The notes beneath the pieces are model-generated. The model was not told the DNA's origin, made no database searches, and saw only the letters and a list, made by a program, of their open reading frames with translations. Made by a program: the position numbers and the translations under genes. 64,000 bases of DNA from Robertmurraya korlensis (GTDB lineage: Bacteria; Bacillota; Bacilli; Bacillales; Cytobacillaceae): positions 1-64,000 of the forward strand of contig NZ_JAMBNS010000008.1 in the NCBI RefSeq assembly GCF_023715225.1, given 5' to 3'. Of the stretch, positions 8,391-16,904 are shown piece after piece. Position 1 is the first letter of the stretch, and each line of letters starts with the position of its first letter.

Positions 8391-9706
8391 GAATTGCTGT
8401 AATTGGAACGGGTTATGTGGGACTATCCACTGGTGTTTGTTTAGCAGAAATCGGACATCATGTGACATGCATTGATACAAGTGAAGAAAAAATCAAGGTT
8501 CTGCGTGGGGGAAAATCCCCTATATATGAACCGGGAATGGAAGATTTAATTACGAAAAATATGGATGCCAACCGATTGCGGTTTACAACGTCGCATGAAG
8601 AGGGCTTGGAGAAGTCAGAGGTCATAATCGTTGCTGTTGGTACTCCTCAGCAAAGTAGTGGAGAAGCAGACTTAACGTACCTATTTCAGGCGATTCACGA
8701 TGCTGCTCCATATTTAAAAGAAGAGACAATCATTGTGATCAAGAGTACCGTCCCTGTTGGCACAAATGAAAAGGTGAAGAAATGGCTGGAGGGAACGGGT
8801 CAAAAGCAAACCTTTCCATCGGTTGTCTCCAATCCCGAATTTTTACGACAAGGATCAGCTGTGTTAGATACACTACATCCTGACCGAATTGTGATTGGGT
8901 GTGAGAACAAGGAGGCAGCTGCGGTAATCGAAAAGATGTATGCTCCTCTAAAGGCTCAGGTTGTCACGACAGATGCAAGAAGTGCAGAAATGATTAAGTA
9001 TGCAGCGAATGCCTTCTTAGCAACGAAAATTAGCTTTATTAATAATATAGGAAACCTGTGTGAGGCAGTAGGTGCAAATGTAGAAGATGTATCTAAGGGG
9101 ATGGGGCTAGATCAACGGATAGGGGAAGCCTTTTTACAAAGTGGAATCGGATATGGTGGGTCCTGTTTTCCTAAAGATGTTAGTGCACTTTTAGCCATCG
9201 CAAAAGAATATCATGTCCCTTTTTCAATGATTGAAGAAACCATGTTGATTAACGACCGACAGAAGCAGCTACTTGTGAATAAGGCTCTGAGTCGTTTTGG
9301 ACATTTGAAGCAGAAGAAAATCGCTGTATTAGGCTTTGCTTTTAAACCGGAGACAGATGATATGAGAGAAGCTCCTTCGATTACAATTATCCACTCTTTA
9401 CTGAAAGAAGGAGCAACCGTAATTGGCTACGACCCAGTGGCAACTCGAAATGCAAAAGTGATTTTCGGAGAACAAATCATGTATGCTGCTTCGGTGAAAG
9501 AGGCGTTAAAAGAGGCAGATGCTGTCTTTATTGTTACGGAGTGGAAGGAAATCAAACAGCTCGTATTATCAGAAGTGATTTCTCATATGAAAGAGCCAAT
9601 CGTATTTGATGGAAGAAACTGTTTCTCGGAAGAGGCGGTTCGGGACTGTGAGGAAATTGAGTATTATCCGATCGGAAAGCCAGCCATCATCATTAAAAAA
9701 AGCTGA
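8387..9706 (+). CDS. UDP-glucose 6-dehydrogenase (copy 1)
   Basis: A 439-aa NAD-dependent enzyme that oxidises UDP-glucose to UDP-glucuronate. It has the N-terminal Rossmann motif GTGYVG (7-12), the catalytic Lys204 and Asn208 in KYAANAFLATK, and the nucleophile Cys260 with Asp264 in GYGGSCFPKD. All the usual catalytic residues are present, unlike copy 2 at 25563. It is the last gene of the glycan operon and takes its substrate from GalU just upstream, giving a UDP-glucuronate supply line for the glycosyltransferase. The stop codon lies inside the terminator hairpin. Confidence 0.93.
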   Translation: MRIAVIGTGYVGLSTGVCLAEIGHHVTCIDTSEEKIKVLRGGKSPIYEPGMEDLITKNMDANRLRFTTSHEEGLEKSEVIIVAVGTPQQSSGEADLTYLFQAIHDAAPYLKEETIIVIKSTVPVGTNEKVKKWLEGTGQKQTFPSVVSNPEFLRQGSAVLDTLHPDRIVIGCENKEAAAVIEKMYAPLKAQVVTTDARSAEMIKYAANAFLATKISFINNIGNLCEAVGANVEDVSKGMGLDQRIGEAFLQSGIGYGGSCFPKDVSALLAIAKEYHVPFSMIEETMLINDRQKQLLVNKALSRFGHLKQKKIAVLGFAFKPETDDMREAPSITIIHSLLKEGATVIGYDPVATRNAKVIFGEQIMYAASVKEALKEADAVFIVTEWKEIKQLVLSEVISHMKEPIVFDGRNCFSEEAVRDCEEIEYYPIGKPAIIIKKS

Positions 9707-9726
9707 AGAATCCTTCAGCTTTTTTA
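9695..9726. terminator. Bidirectional terminator between ugd and rluF
   Basis: AGCTGAAG (9701-9708) pairs with CTTCAGCT (9713-9720), with A6 before and T5 after, so it can stop transcription from both converging genes. Confidence 0.85.
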
Positions 9727-10428
9727 CTGTTTCGGTTCGTAATTCAATTCATTAAATAGTTCCTTTTTTTCTTCTTTTGTTAAATCCCTCCACTGACCAA
9801 CGGGGAGGTTGCCAAGATGGATGTTCATAATTCTCGTGCGTTGAAGGCGAACGATTCCATACCCTAGGCTAGAACACATACGGCGAATTTGCCGGTTTAA
9901 GCCCTGTGTTAAAATGATTTTAAACACGTATTTTGAAAGCTGCTCCACTTTACAAGGAAGGGTTTTTGTATCAAGAATTTCTACACCCGATGACATTTTT
10001 GCGACAAACTCTTTTGTGATGGGTCTGTCAACAGTCACGATGTACTCTTTCTCATGTCTGTTTTCTGCTCGAAGAATTTCGTTGACGATGTCCCCGTCAT
10101 TTGTGAGGAGAATTAAACCGTCAGAGTCTTTATCAAGCCTTCCAATATGGAAAATCCTTAGTGGGTGATTGACGAGATCGATAATATTTCCTTTAATATG
10201 ACGCTCGGTGGTACTCGTAATTCCAACGGGTTTATTAAGTGCAATATATACATAGTTTCTCGCTACCACGATGGACTGGCCGTTCACCCTCACATCGTCT
10301 CCTGCTTCCACCTGACTGCCAAGCTCAGCGACACGACCGTTTATCGTCACTTTTCCTTCACTAATGAGCTTGTCTGCTCCGCGTCTGGAAGTAAAGCCTG
10401 ATTCACTAATAAATTTATTTAATCTCAT
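9724..10428 (-). CDS. rluF: 23S rRNA pseudouridine synthase, RluF type
   Basis: A 234-aa RsuA-family pseudouridine synthase. An N-terminal S4 RNA-binding domain (about residues 1-60, [21 protein letters not shown]) is followed by the catalytic domain with the nucleophile Asp99 in GRLDKDSDG and a C-terminal [14 protein letters not shown] segment. The sequence fits the RluF group, which modifies U2604 of 23S rRNA. The assignment to RluF rather than another RsuA-type enzyme rests on overall similarity. Confidence 0.85.
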   Translation of the reverse strand: MRLNKFISESGFTSRRGADKLISEGKVTINGRVAELGSQVEAGDDVRVNGQSIVVARNYVYIALNKPVGITSTTERHIKGNIIDLVNHPLRIFHIGRLDKDSDGLILLTNDGDIVNEILRAENRHEKEYIVTVDRPITKEFVAKMSSGVEILDTKTLPCKVEQLSKYVFKIILTQGLNRQIRRMCSSLGYGIVRLQRTRIMNIHLGNLPVGQWRDLTKEEKKELFNELNYEPKQ

Positions 10429-10555
10429 TATTTTTACATCCTTTAGGTGTTTTGTCCTTTAAAGAATACAGCAATTGTTTGCTTGTTTTCAAGCAAGTGG
10501 TTGGATGTAGGTTTTCATTCACTTCAATTGCAATCATTTTTTCTAGAAGTACTCA

Positions 10556-10584
10556 TTGAATCTATTAAATGATAGGAGTACGAT
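10556..10584 (+). promoter_or_regulatory. Possible sigma-A promoter upstream of the membrane protein gene
   Basis: TTGAAT (10556-10561) and TACGAT (10579-10584) with a 17-bp spacer. It conflicts with the possible leader peptide starting at 10583, so only one of the two can be right. Confidence 0.35.
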
Positions 10585-10627
10585 GGAACAAAAGATTACA
10601 AGTTCATTAGGAGAAGTTGCTCAATGA
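10583..10627 (+). CDS. Possible 14-codon leader peptide
   Basis: ATG at 10583 behind TAGGAG opens a 14-codon frame (MEQKITSSLGEVAQ) whose TGA overlaps the ATG of the next gene (ATGA at 10624-10627). The arrangement would couple translation of the membrane protein to it. The evidence is only position and a ribosome binding site. Confidence 0.25.
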   Translation: MEQKITSSLGEVAQ

Positions 10628-11955
10628 GAAGTTACCTTATTTTAGCGATGTGTGGCCTTTATTTGATTCAATATTTTGTAGAGCTTACCTGGCTTAGGTA
10701 TGTGGTAGTGGTTCTAGCTTTGATTGCGTTTGTCGGTAGTGCTCCGAAAGCAGACCCACTACCAAGACTTCTTGGCTTTTTTATGATGGGACTTGGAATC
10801 ATCCTTGAAATGGGAAAGGGGACAGGTGTTGAAGGTATAAGTGATGGCCTGTTTCTTATTTTACCTCTTCTTTGTTTAATAACATTAGCCCCTCTATTGT
10901 CCATTCCATTACGTTTTGGAGGCTATTTTGAGGCAGTAGCTTTGCTTCTAAAAAAGCTACTGCAGCAGCCAAAGAAACTATATGCAGGAATTACGGGTAC
11001 TTTGTTTTTATTAAGTCCGGTCTTAAATCTGGGCTCGGTTCGGATTATCAATGAATTTCTAGATGAGTTAAAGCTTCCATCAATGATGTCAGCGAAAAGC
11101 TATCTCGTTGGCTTTACGACCGCCATTTTTTGGTCTCCATATTTTGCATCGGTTTCATTAGTTCTTCATTATTTGCATGTTCCGTTCAATCAGTACATCG
11201 GGTATGGAATTGCTCTATCAGCTTTGTCCTTACTGATCGGAAATATCTTATTCGCCCTTTGGCAGAAGCGAAACCCAATAAATGTGGAATCAACACCATC
11301 TCGTTTACTAGATAACAAGATTCATAATCAGCTTTTTCGACTCGTTTTCTTCGTTGTTTTGTTAATGAGCTCTTGTCTTTTGATTGAGTGGGCTACCCAC
11401 TGGTCGATGATCATCATTGTTTGTCTGATCACTGTTCTTGTTCCGACCGCATTTGCCTTTCTCCCTCGTAACTGGGAGAAAATGCGCCCGCTGTTAATTG
11501 ATTATCGAGATCGTACCGTTCCACTGATGAACAATGAAATGATGCTTTTTATGAGTGCGGGAATGCTTGCTTTTGCCATAAAAGGAACCGCCTTAGCAGA
11601 GGGAGTCAATTTTGTTCTTACTGGGTTTGCGAAGGAGTCCTTTTTCCTCTTTGCATTAGCCGTCATTGTGATCGTACTTGTTCTCACCTATATGGGAATT
11701 CACCAGATTGCTGTGGTGGGAGCGCTAGCGATGCAGCTTCAGCCCGCAGAGCTTGGTATAACGAGTATTTCTCTGGCGCTATTATTGTTACTCACCTGGG
11801 CAATGTCAACGGCGCTTAGTCCGTTCTCAGGATTAAATTTAATGGTTAGCCGATTTGCAGGAATATCTGGTGTTCAGGTTGGATTGCAGGCAAATGGAAT
11901 GCATATGTCCCTCGTTGCGATCGTAGGAGTCACGATTATTTCATTTATTAGTTGA
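10624..11955 (+). CDS. Transporter-like integral membrane protein
   Basis: A 443-aa protein with about 11-12 hydrophobic segments spread over its whole length and few soluble stretches. The two halves look alike, each ending in a short Ser/Pro-rich break (SPYFASVSL near residue 180, ALSPFSGLN near 400). This resembles the two-half inverted topology of the ion transporter (ArsB/DASS) superfamily. I do not recognise a specific substrate. AGGAGAAG lies about 9 bases before the ATG, and a terminator follows directly. Confidence 0.65.
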   Translation: MRSYLILAMCGLYLIQYFVELTWLRYVVVVLALIAFVGSAPKADPLPRLLGFFMMGLGIILEMGKGTGVEGISDGLFLILPLLCLITLAPLLSIPLRFGGYFEAVALLLKKLLQQPKKLYAGITGTLFLLSPVLNLGSVRIINEFLDELKLPSMMSAKSYLVGFTTAIFWSPYFASVSLVLHYLHVPFNQYIGYGIALSALSLLIGNILFALWQKRNPINVESTPSRLLDNKIHNQLFRLVFFVVLLMSSCLLIEWATHWSMIIIVCLITVLVPTAFAFLPRNWEKMRPLLIDYRDRTVPLMNNEMMLFMSAGMLAFAIKGTALAEGVNFVLTGFAKESFFLFALAVIVIVLVLTYMGIHQIAVVGALAMQLQPAELGITSISLALLLLLTWAMSTALSPFSGLNLMVSRFAGISGVQVGLQANGMHMSLVAIVGVTIISFIS

Positions 11956-11958
11956 TGA

Positions 11959-11991
11959 AACCTCTTAGATAATTCTAAGGGGTTCTTTTTT
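11959..11991 (+). terminator. Terminator of membrane protein gene
   Basis: AACCTCTTAG (11959-11968) pairs with CTAAGGGGTT (11975-11984) with one wobble pair, followed by a T-rich run. Confidence 0.85.
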
Positions 11992-12018
11992 ACAACGAAA
12001 GAGCCGTACCGTTATACT
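11990..12018 (+). promoter_or_regulatory. Sigma-A promoter of acyl-CoA dehydrogenase gene
   Basis: TTACAA (11990-11995) and TATACT (12013-12018) with a 17-bp spacer. The -35 box begins in the U-run of the preceding terminator. Confidence 0.55.
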
Positions 12019-12087
12019 TATATAAAAAGCAGGAACGATAGGAGAGTTTACCTCTTCAACCAATAGGCAGGGAAGGGAGTTTTTTAA

Positions 12088-13254
12088 ATGGGTTATCATG
12101 AGCAATATTTTTTAAAAACAAACCATCAAAAAGAGCTCTATAGCATGGTGAGTAAGTTAGCTGATTCCTTTCAAGAGCGCTCAGAACAACATGACCGGGA
12201 GGGGAGCTTCCCCTATGAAAATATCGAGGAATTAAAGAAAAGTGGCTACACGAAGCTTTCTGTTCCAAAAGAGTTGGGTGGGGAAGGAATTTCACTTTAT
12301 GAGCTTGTACTTCTACAGGAAAGGCTCGCCCAGGGAGATGCTTCAACGGCACTTTCCATCGGCTGGCATATAGGAATTGTCATGGACACCGCAGAAAAGA
12401 AGGTATGGAAAAATGGTGCTTTTGAGAAAATCGCAAAAGACATCGTACATAATGGGGCCTTATTAAACAGTGCGGTTTCCGAGGCAGCAACAGGGAGTCC
12501 AACAAGAGGAGGTAGACCACAAACTCTTGCCGTACAAGATGGAGACCATTGGGTAATAAACGGTCGAAAGACATTTACGACCATGTCACCTGTACTCGAT
12601 TATTTTATTGTCGTTGCAGCGGTGGAGAAAAATGACGAAATTGCTCAGTTTATTGTTCCACGTGAAACAAAAGGGTTGGAAATCGTCGAAACATGGGACA
12701 CCATGGCGATGCGTGGAACCGGAAGTCATGACATTCTTCTACAAGATGTGAGAGTTCCTTATGATGCACTTGTACAAGTTCTTGACCAGGAATCAAAAAA
12801 GAAGGCGAACGGGTGGCTTTTGCATATTCCAGCCTGTTATATGGGAATTGCCTTAGCTGCAAGAAATTATGCGGTGAAATATGCTAATCATTATAAACCA
12901 AACTCTATCAAAGGTCCCATCAGTGAGCTTCCTAATATTCGTCAGCTTATCGGAGAAATGGAGCTTAAGTTAATGAGTGCAAGAACCTTTCTTTATTCTG
13001 TTGCAGAAAGATGGGATCAAGATGTGGAACATCGCTATGAGCTACATGCGGAGCTTGCAGCGGTGAAACATGTGGTCACCAATACAGCCATGGAGGTTGT
13101 TGACAAAGCCATGCGCATCGTAGGAGCGCAGAGCCTTTATCATAAAAGTCCACTGCAAAGATATTACCGAGATGTTCGAGCCGGGCTTCATAATCCACCA
13201 ATGGATGATGCCGTTGTGTCCATGCTTGCACACAGAGCGAATAATGAAAAATAG
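12088..13254 (+). CDS. Acyl-CoA dehydrogenase family flavoprotein
   Basis: A 388-aa FAD enzyme of the acyl-CoA dehydrogenase fold: a helical N-terminal domain, a middle beta domain (VINGRKTFTTMSPVLDYFIV, about residues 153-172; WDTMAMRGTGSHDILLQDVRVP, about 205-226) and a C-terminal four-helix domain ending GAQSLYHKSPLQRYYRDVRAG. The usual C-terminal catalytic Glu region is replaced by this RYYRDVRAG segment, which is seen in the more distant members (YdbM-like, SfnB/DszC-like). The substrate is unknown. It is a single-gene unit with its own promoter and terminator and a strong AGGGAAGGGAG site. Confidence 0.8.
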   Translation: MGYHEQYFLKTNHQKELYSMVSKLADSFQERSEQHDREGSFPYENIEELKKSGYTKLSVPKELGGEGISLYELVLLQERLAQGDASTALSIGWHIGIVMDTAEKKVWKNGAFEKIAKDIVHNGALLNSAVSEAATGSPTRGGRPQTLAVQDGDHWVINGRKTFTTMSPVLDYFIVVAAVEKNDEIAQFIVPRETKGLEIVETWDTMAMRGTGSHDILLQDVRVPYDALVQVLDQESKKKANGWLLHIPACYMGIALAARNYAVKYANHYKPNSIKGPISELPNIRQLIGEMELKLMSARTFLYSVAERWDQDVEHRYELHAELAAVKHVVTNTAMEVVDKAMRIVGAQSLYHKSPLQRYYRDVRAGLHNPPMDDAVVSMLAHRANNEK

Positions 13255-13265
13255 ATATGTCAAAA

Positions 13266-13304
13266 AATAGCCTTTCTTTCACAGAGATAGGCTGTTTTTT
13301 TTTG
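13266..13304 (+). terminator. Terminator of acyl-CoA dehydrogenase gene
   Basis: AGCCT (13269-13273) pairs with AGGCT (13289-13293), with an inner TCTTT/AGAGA-like stem, then nine T. Confidence 0.8.
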
Positions 13305-13314
13305 CTTGATAAAA

Positions 13315-13323
13315 TGGTATTCT
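13315..13323 (+). promoter_or_regulatory. Extended -10 promoter of glucosidase gene 1
   Basis: TGnTATTCT (13315-13323) is an extended -10 element. There is no good -35 box, as expected for this type. The start point would fall at about 13330, inside the operator below. Confidence 0.45.
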
Positions 13324-13329
13324 AGTGAG

Positions 13330-13345
13330 GAGCAAACGTTTGCAC
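13330..13345 (+). promoter_or_regulatory. Palindromic LacI-family/cre operator upstream of glucosidase 1
   Basis: GCAAACGTTTGC (13332-13343) is a perfect 12-bp palindrome. Read on the minus strand it fits 14 of 15 positions of the CcpA cre consensus WTGNAANCGNWNNCW. It lies over the predicted start point, a blocking position. Either CcpA or a maltose-type LacI regulator could bind. Confidence 0.7.
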
Positions 13346-13377
13346 AGAGGTGAGTGCATATGAGAGGAGATATACAT

Positions 13378-15054
13378 ATGGATCAATCATGGTGGAAAGA
13401 AAGTGTTGTTTATCAAATTTATCCGCGAAGCTTTAAGGATAGCAATGGAGACGGAATTGGTGATATCCAAGGTATTATTGAAAAGCTTGATTATTTAAAG
13501 GAGCTCGGTGTTGGAATCATTTGGCTGTCTCCTGTATATAAGTCACCAAACGACGATAATGGGTATGATGTAAGCGATTACCAAGATATAATGGATGAAT
13601 TTGGTACGATGGTAGATTGGGAACATTTGATACAGGAGATGCATGATCGGGAGATGAAGCTTATGATGGACCTTGTAGTTAATCACTCATCAGATGAGCA
13701 TCGTTGGTTCCTTGAAGCGAAAAAATCCAAGGACAACCCATACCGGAATTATTATATTTGGCGTAAGGGAAAGGATGGCAAAGAGCCAACGAACTGGGAA
13801 TCATTTTTTAGCGGTTCGGCTTGGGAGTATGATGAAACGACTGACGAATACTTTCTCCATCTATTTAGTAAAAAGCAACCTGATTTAAATTGGGAAAATC
13901 CAAAACTTCGAAGAGAAGTGTACGATATGATGAATTGGTGGATCGACAAGGGTGTTGATGGCTTCCGAATGGATGTGATCAATCTAATTTCTAAGGCAGG
14001 ATACCAGGATGCACCGAATATGGAAGGGAAAAAGTATGCGTCAGGTGCAGAGTATTTCTTCAATGGTCCTAAAATACATGAGTATTTACAGGAAATGAAT
14101 AAAGAGGTGCTTTCAAAAGGTGTCGTTACGGTAGGTGAGACACCAGGTGTAGATGTGGAGCAGGCGAAGCTTTATACCGGTTCAGATCGAAATGAACTGA
14201 ATATGGTGTTCCAATTTGAACATATGGACCTTGATTCAGGACCAGGTGGAAAATGGGATTTGCGTCCGTTGAAGCTTAAAGACTTGAGAAACAATTTTAC
14301 AAAATGGCAAAAGGGACTTGAGGAGGAAGGCTGGAATAGCTTGTACTTAAACAATCATGACCAGCCTCGTATGGTTTCTCGATTTGGAAATGACGGGAAG
14401 TATCGAGTAGAATCGGCAAAAATGCTTGCTACCTTCCTTCACACTTTGCAAGGAACTCCTTATATTTATCAAGGTGAGGAAATTGGCATGACGAATGTCA
14501 AATTTGACTCCATTGAAGAGTATAAAGATATTGAAACACTGAATATGTACAACGAAAAGGTCAAAGAAAACAATGAAGACGAAGCAAAAGTAATGCAATC
14601 CATTTATGTAAAAGGGCGGGACAATGCACGTACTCCAGTACAGTGGAATGCTAGTGAACATGCTGGTTTCACAACAGGTACACCATGGATTGCCGTAAAT
14701 CCAAATTACAAAGAAGTGAATGTAGAACAAGCAGTGGCTGATCAGGATTCGATTTTCCATTATTACAAAAAGCTGATCAAATTACGAAAAGAGAATGATG
14801 TCATCGTTTATGGGAAATACGATGTACTTCTTGAGGATCATGAACAAATCTACGCCTATACGAGAACACTGAAAAAAGAAAAGCTGTTGGTTATCTTGAA
14901 TTTCTCTGATCACCGACCAGAGTTTGTGCTACCAGAAGATATGATTTGCCGTGATATAGAAGTTTTAATTAGCAATTACGAGCAATCAGCGGAACCGGAC
15001 GTTTCTTCAATCAAGCTTCGACCGTACGAGGCAATTGTGTATAAATACAGATAA
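13378..15054 (+). CDS. GH13 oligo-1,6-glucosidase
   Basis: A 558-aa cytoplasmic glycoside hydrolase (GH13 subfamily 31 type) that splits terminal alpha-1,6 glucosyl bonds of isomaltose-like sugars. The catalytic triad is visible: Asp199 in GFRMDVIN, Glu254 in VGETPG and Asp328 in NNHDQPR; QPDLNWEN (167-174) is the subfamily signature. Val200 after the nucleophile is the residue linked to alpha-1,6 preference. The ATG at 13378 follows AGAGGAGA by 7 bases; the frame could open at 13354, without a good site. A cre/LacI-type palindrome upstream implies sugar control. Compare the paralogue at 23767. Confidence 0.9.
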   Translation: MDQSWWKESVVYQIYPRSFKDSNGDGIGDIQGIIEKLDYLKELGVGIIWLSPVYKSPNDDNGYDVSDYQDIMDEFGTMVDWEHLIQEMHDREMKLMMDLVVNHSSDEHRWFLEAKKSKDNPYRNYYIWRKGKDGKEPTNWESFFSGSAWEYDETTDEYFLHLFSKKQPDLNWENPKLRREVYDMMNWWIDKGVDGFRMDVINLISKAGYQDAPNMEGKKYASGAEYFFNGPKIHEYLQEMNKEVLSKGVVTVGETPGVDVEQAKLYTGSDRNELNMVFQFEHMDLDSGPGGKWDLRPLKLKDLRNNFTKWQKGLEEEGWNSLYLNNHDQPRMVSRFGNDGKYRVESAKMLATFLHTLQGTPYIYQGEEIGMTNVKFDSIEEYKDIETLNMYNEKVKENNEDEAKVMQSIYVKGRDNARTPVQWNASEHAGFTTGTPWIAVNPNYKEVNVEQAVADQDSIFHYYKKLIKLRKENDVIVYGKYDVLLEDHEQIYAYTRTLKKEKLLVILNFSDHRPEFVLPEDMICRDIEVLISNYEQSAEPDVSSIKLRPYEAIVYKYR

Positions 15055-15058
15055 GAAA

Positions 15059-15092
15059 GCAGGCGAGGGGATGAACCCTCGCCTATTTCAAT
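15059..15092. terminator. Hairpin between converging glucosidase and rocB genes
   Basis: AGGCGAGGG (15061-15069) pairs with CCCTCGCCT (15076-15084). The flanks are only moderately T-rich on either strand, so it is a GC-strong but U-poor terminator shared by both genes. Confidence 0.65.
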
Positions 15093-16735
15093 ACACGCTC
15101 GATCACTCGTTTGGTTAGTGTGGGAACCACTTCTAAGGAGTAGGTCATTTCTAGTCTTTCTAATCGTTTATGTGCATCAATTCCGTATGGTCCGATATTC
15201 ACGACAGGAACATTGATATCTCGTATATCTTGAAAATTAATATAATGCTTCCTTCCCCAGCTTGGATTGTTGTTTGTGACGGCTTGAAGGCCTGCATCAT
15301 CATCGCTTAATGCAACAAAGCTCATATCTGAGATATAAGGGAAAAAGTTACGCGTGACGATCGGAAACGGGTAATCTGGCTGTACTGCAGCAACGGCTTC
15401 ATCAAGTGCATGAATAAGGATGGATTCATCAGATGTTTTTCCTGATAGTTCAATTCTGGGTGAATACAAGGATGAATAAAACAATATCATAGCAGGACTC
15501 TTGTCCTTCATCCATTTCCATGCTTCCTCTACCACACGCGCAGCATACATCCGGCTATCCAATGATTTGTTTTGCTGTAGTTGATCTTTAAATACGTTCA
15601 TATGTTCTTTGTACTTGTCCCCATGTTCAGCAAGCAGCTTTTCTTCCATCTGTTCATAAGTAAACACTCGTGTTTTCCACGGAATGGGTTGGTATGCTTC
15701 GCCACTAATTTTACAATAATTTTTATAGCGCTCTTCATAGGTGCTTAAAGCACGGTCGAAAGCAATTGTCGCTTGTTCGGTAAGCTTATCGATGACATCC
15801 TTTGGTGTCCACGAATGAATAAAAAAGTTATAGTACACATAAGAAGCTAAGGCGGTTTGTACGTCATACGAAGGCTTCATATCCATTTGCTTTAGTGATA
15901 CGGGAGGGACGGTCGTTTCCCCTAAAGCCTCGTTGCAAAGCTCCGGATTATAATTGATTTGCTGAGTTAACTCTGCTGCTAAAAAATTCGGGTCTAATCC
16001 TTCAAAACAAGAGCCAACATGTGTTTCCGAACCGGTAATGAAAAAAGAAGGCAGAAGCTTTCCGACGGTTCCTTTATATATATAGCGATTTTGATCCCCT
16101 TTAAACCGAGGAGCTACGAAATCGGCATTGATCGCCGCAACATAGTCGAAGTGATGCTCAGTCTTCCATGTTTTTAGTGTTTTTAACGATGATAGAATTC
16201 CGTTTGAACTGTCCTCCTCATCACATTCTGCCAAGAAGACAAGATTTCCGTTAAGCTCTTCAGGATGTTCTGAGTAATATTTTAGTAGATACAGGTGGCT
16301 AGCGAGTCCGCTCTTCATATCTAGGGTGCCTCTGCCGAAAAGCCAGTCGCCTGATTCAAGCTGTTTCTTTACCTCTTCTGATAAGTCTTCTTTCTTCAAA
16401 GCTTCAGCTAACTCGTCCGGATAACAGGCAAGGCTTTTTAATTGGTTGAAATCATCTATTCCAACGGTATCCACATGACCCATCAGAATGACGGTGCGGT
16501 TACTTCTGCCTTTTGTTCCTTTTACAAAGGCAAGAACATTATATCTTTCGTAATCGTCATCAATGGTTGGTGTGATGACGAGGTGTGAAGGGTTTTCTTG
16601 AAAATAAGAAAATGAAGTCAGGAGTGTATGCAATGAATGAGAGATGACTTTTTCTCCATCTGTATTGACGACACTTTCTATTTGAACGAGCTGTTTAGTG
16701 AAGGCTAACACATCTATACGACAAGGTAATAGCAT
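15083..16735 (-). CDS. rocB: M20-family peptidase, RocB type
   Basis: A 550-aa zinc metallohydrolase-like protein matching RocB of the arginine-utilisation genes. Metal-site motifs of the M20 family are present: GHVDTVG (about residues 87-93), GRGTLDMKSG (about 134-143) and ECDEEDSS (about 170-177). The long C-terminal half, with no family name beyond RocB, fits the unusual length of that protein. The biochemical role of RocB is not settled. AAGGAG precedes the ATG. No other roc gene lies nearby. Confidence 0.85.
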   Translation of the reverse strand: MLLPCRIDVLAFTKQLVQIESVVNTDGEKVISHSLHTLLTSFSYFQENPSHLVITPTIDDDYERYNVLAFVKGTKGRSNRTVILMGHVDTVGIDDFNQLKSLACYPDELAEALKKEDLSEEVKKQLESGDWLFGRGTLDMKSGLASHLYLLKYYSEHPEELNGNLVFLAECDEEDSSNGILSSLKTLKTWKTEHHFDYVAAINADFVAPRFKGDQNRYIYKGTVGKLLPSFFITGSETHVGSCFEGLDPNFLAAELTQQINYNPELCNEALGETTVPPVSLKQMDMKPSYDVQTALASYVYYNFFIHSWTPKDVIDKLTEQATIAFDRALSTYEERYKNYCKISGEAYQPIPWKTRVFTYEQMEEKLLAEHGDKYKEHMNVFKDQLQQNKSLDSRMYAARVVEEAWKWMKDKSPAMILFYSSLYSPRIELSGKTSDESILIHALDEAVAAVQPDYPFPIVTRNFFPYISDMSFVALSDDDAGLQAVTNNNPSWGRKHYINFQDIRDINVPVVNIGPYGIDAHKRLERLEMTYSLEVVPTLTKRVIERVLK

Positions 16736-16904
16736 GGGTTTTCTCCTTTTTCCTTGAAATAATCATCTCCTTTCACTATACGACACTGAATTCTTATTAG
16801 AAAGTAGCAAGTGTAGGAGGATTGTAACAATATGGATGATTCAACGACTTTGTTAACTCCTATAATGAGAACATTGAAAAATTAAAAGATGGTTAGGTGA
16901 TACG

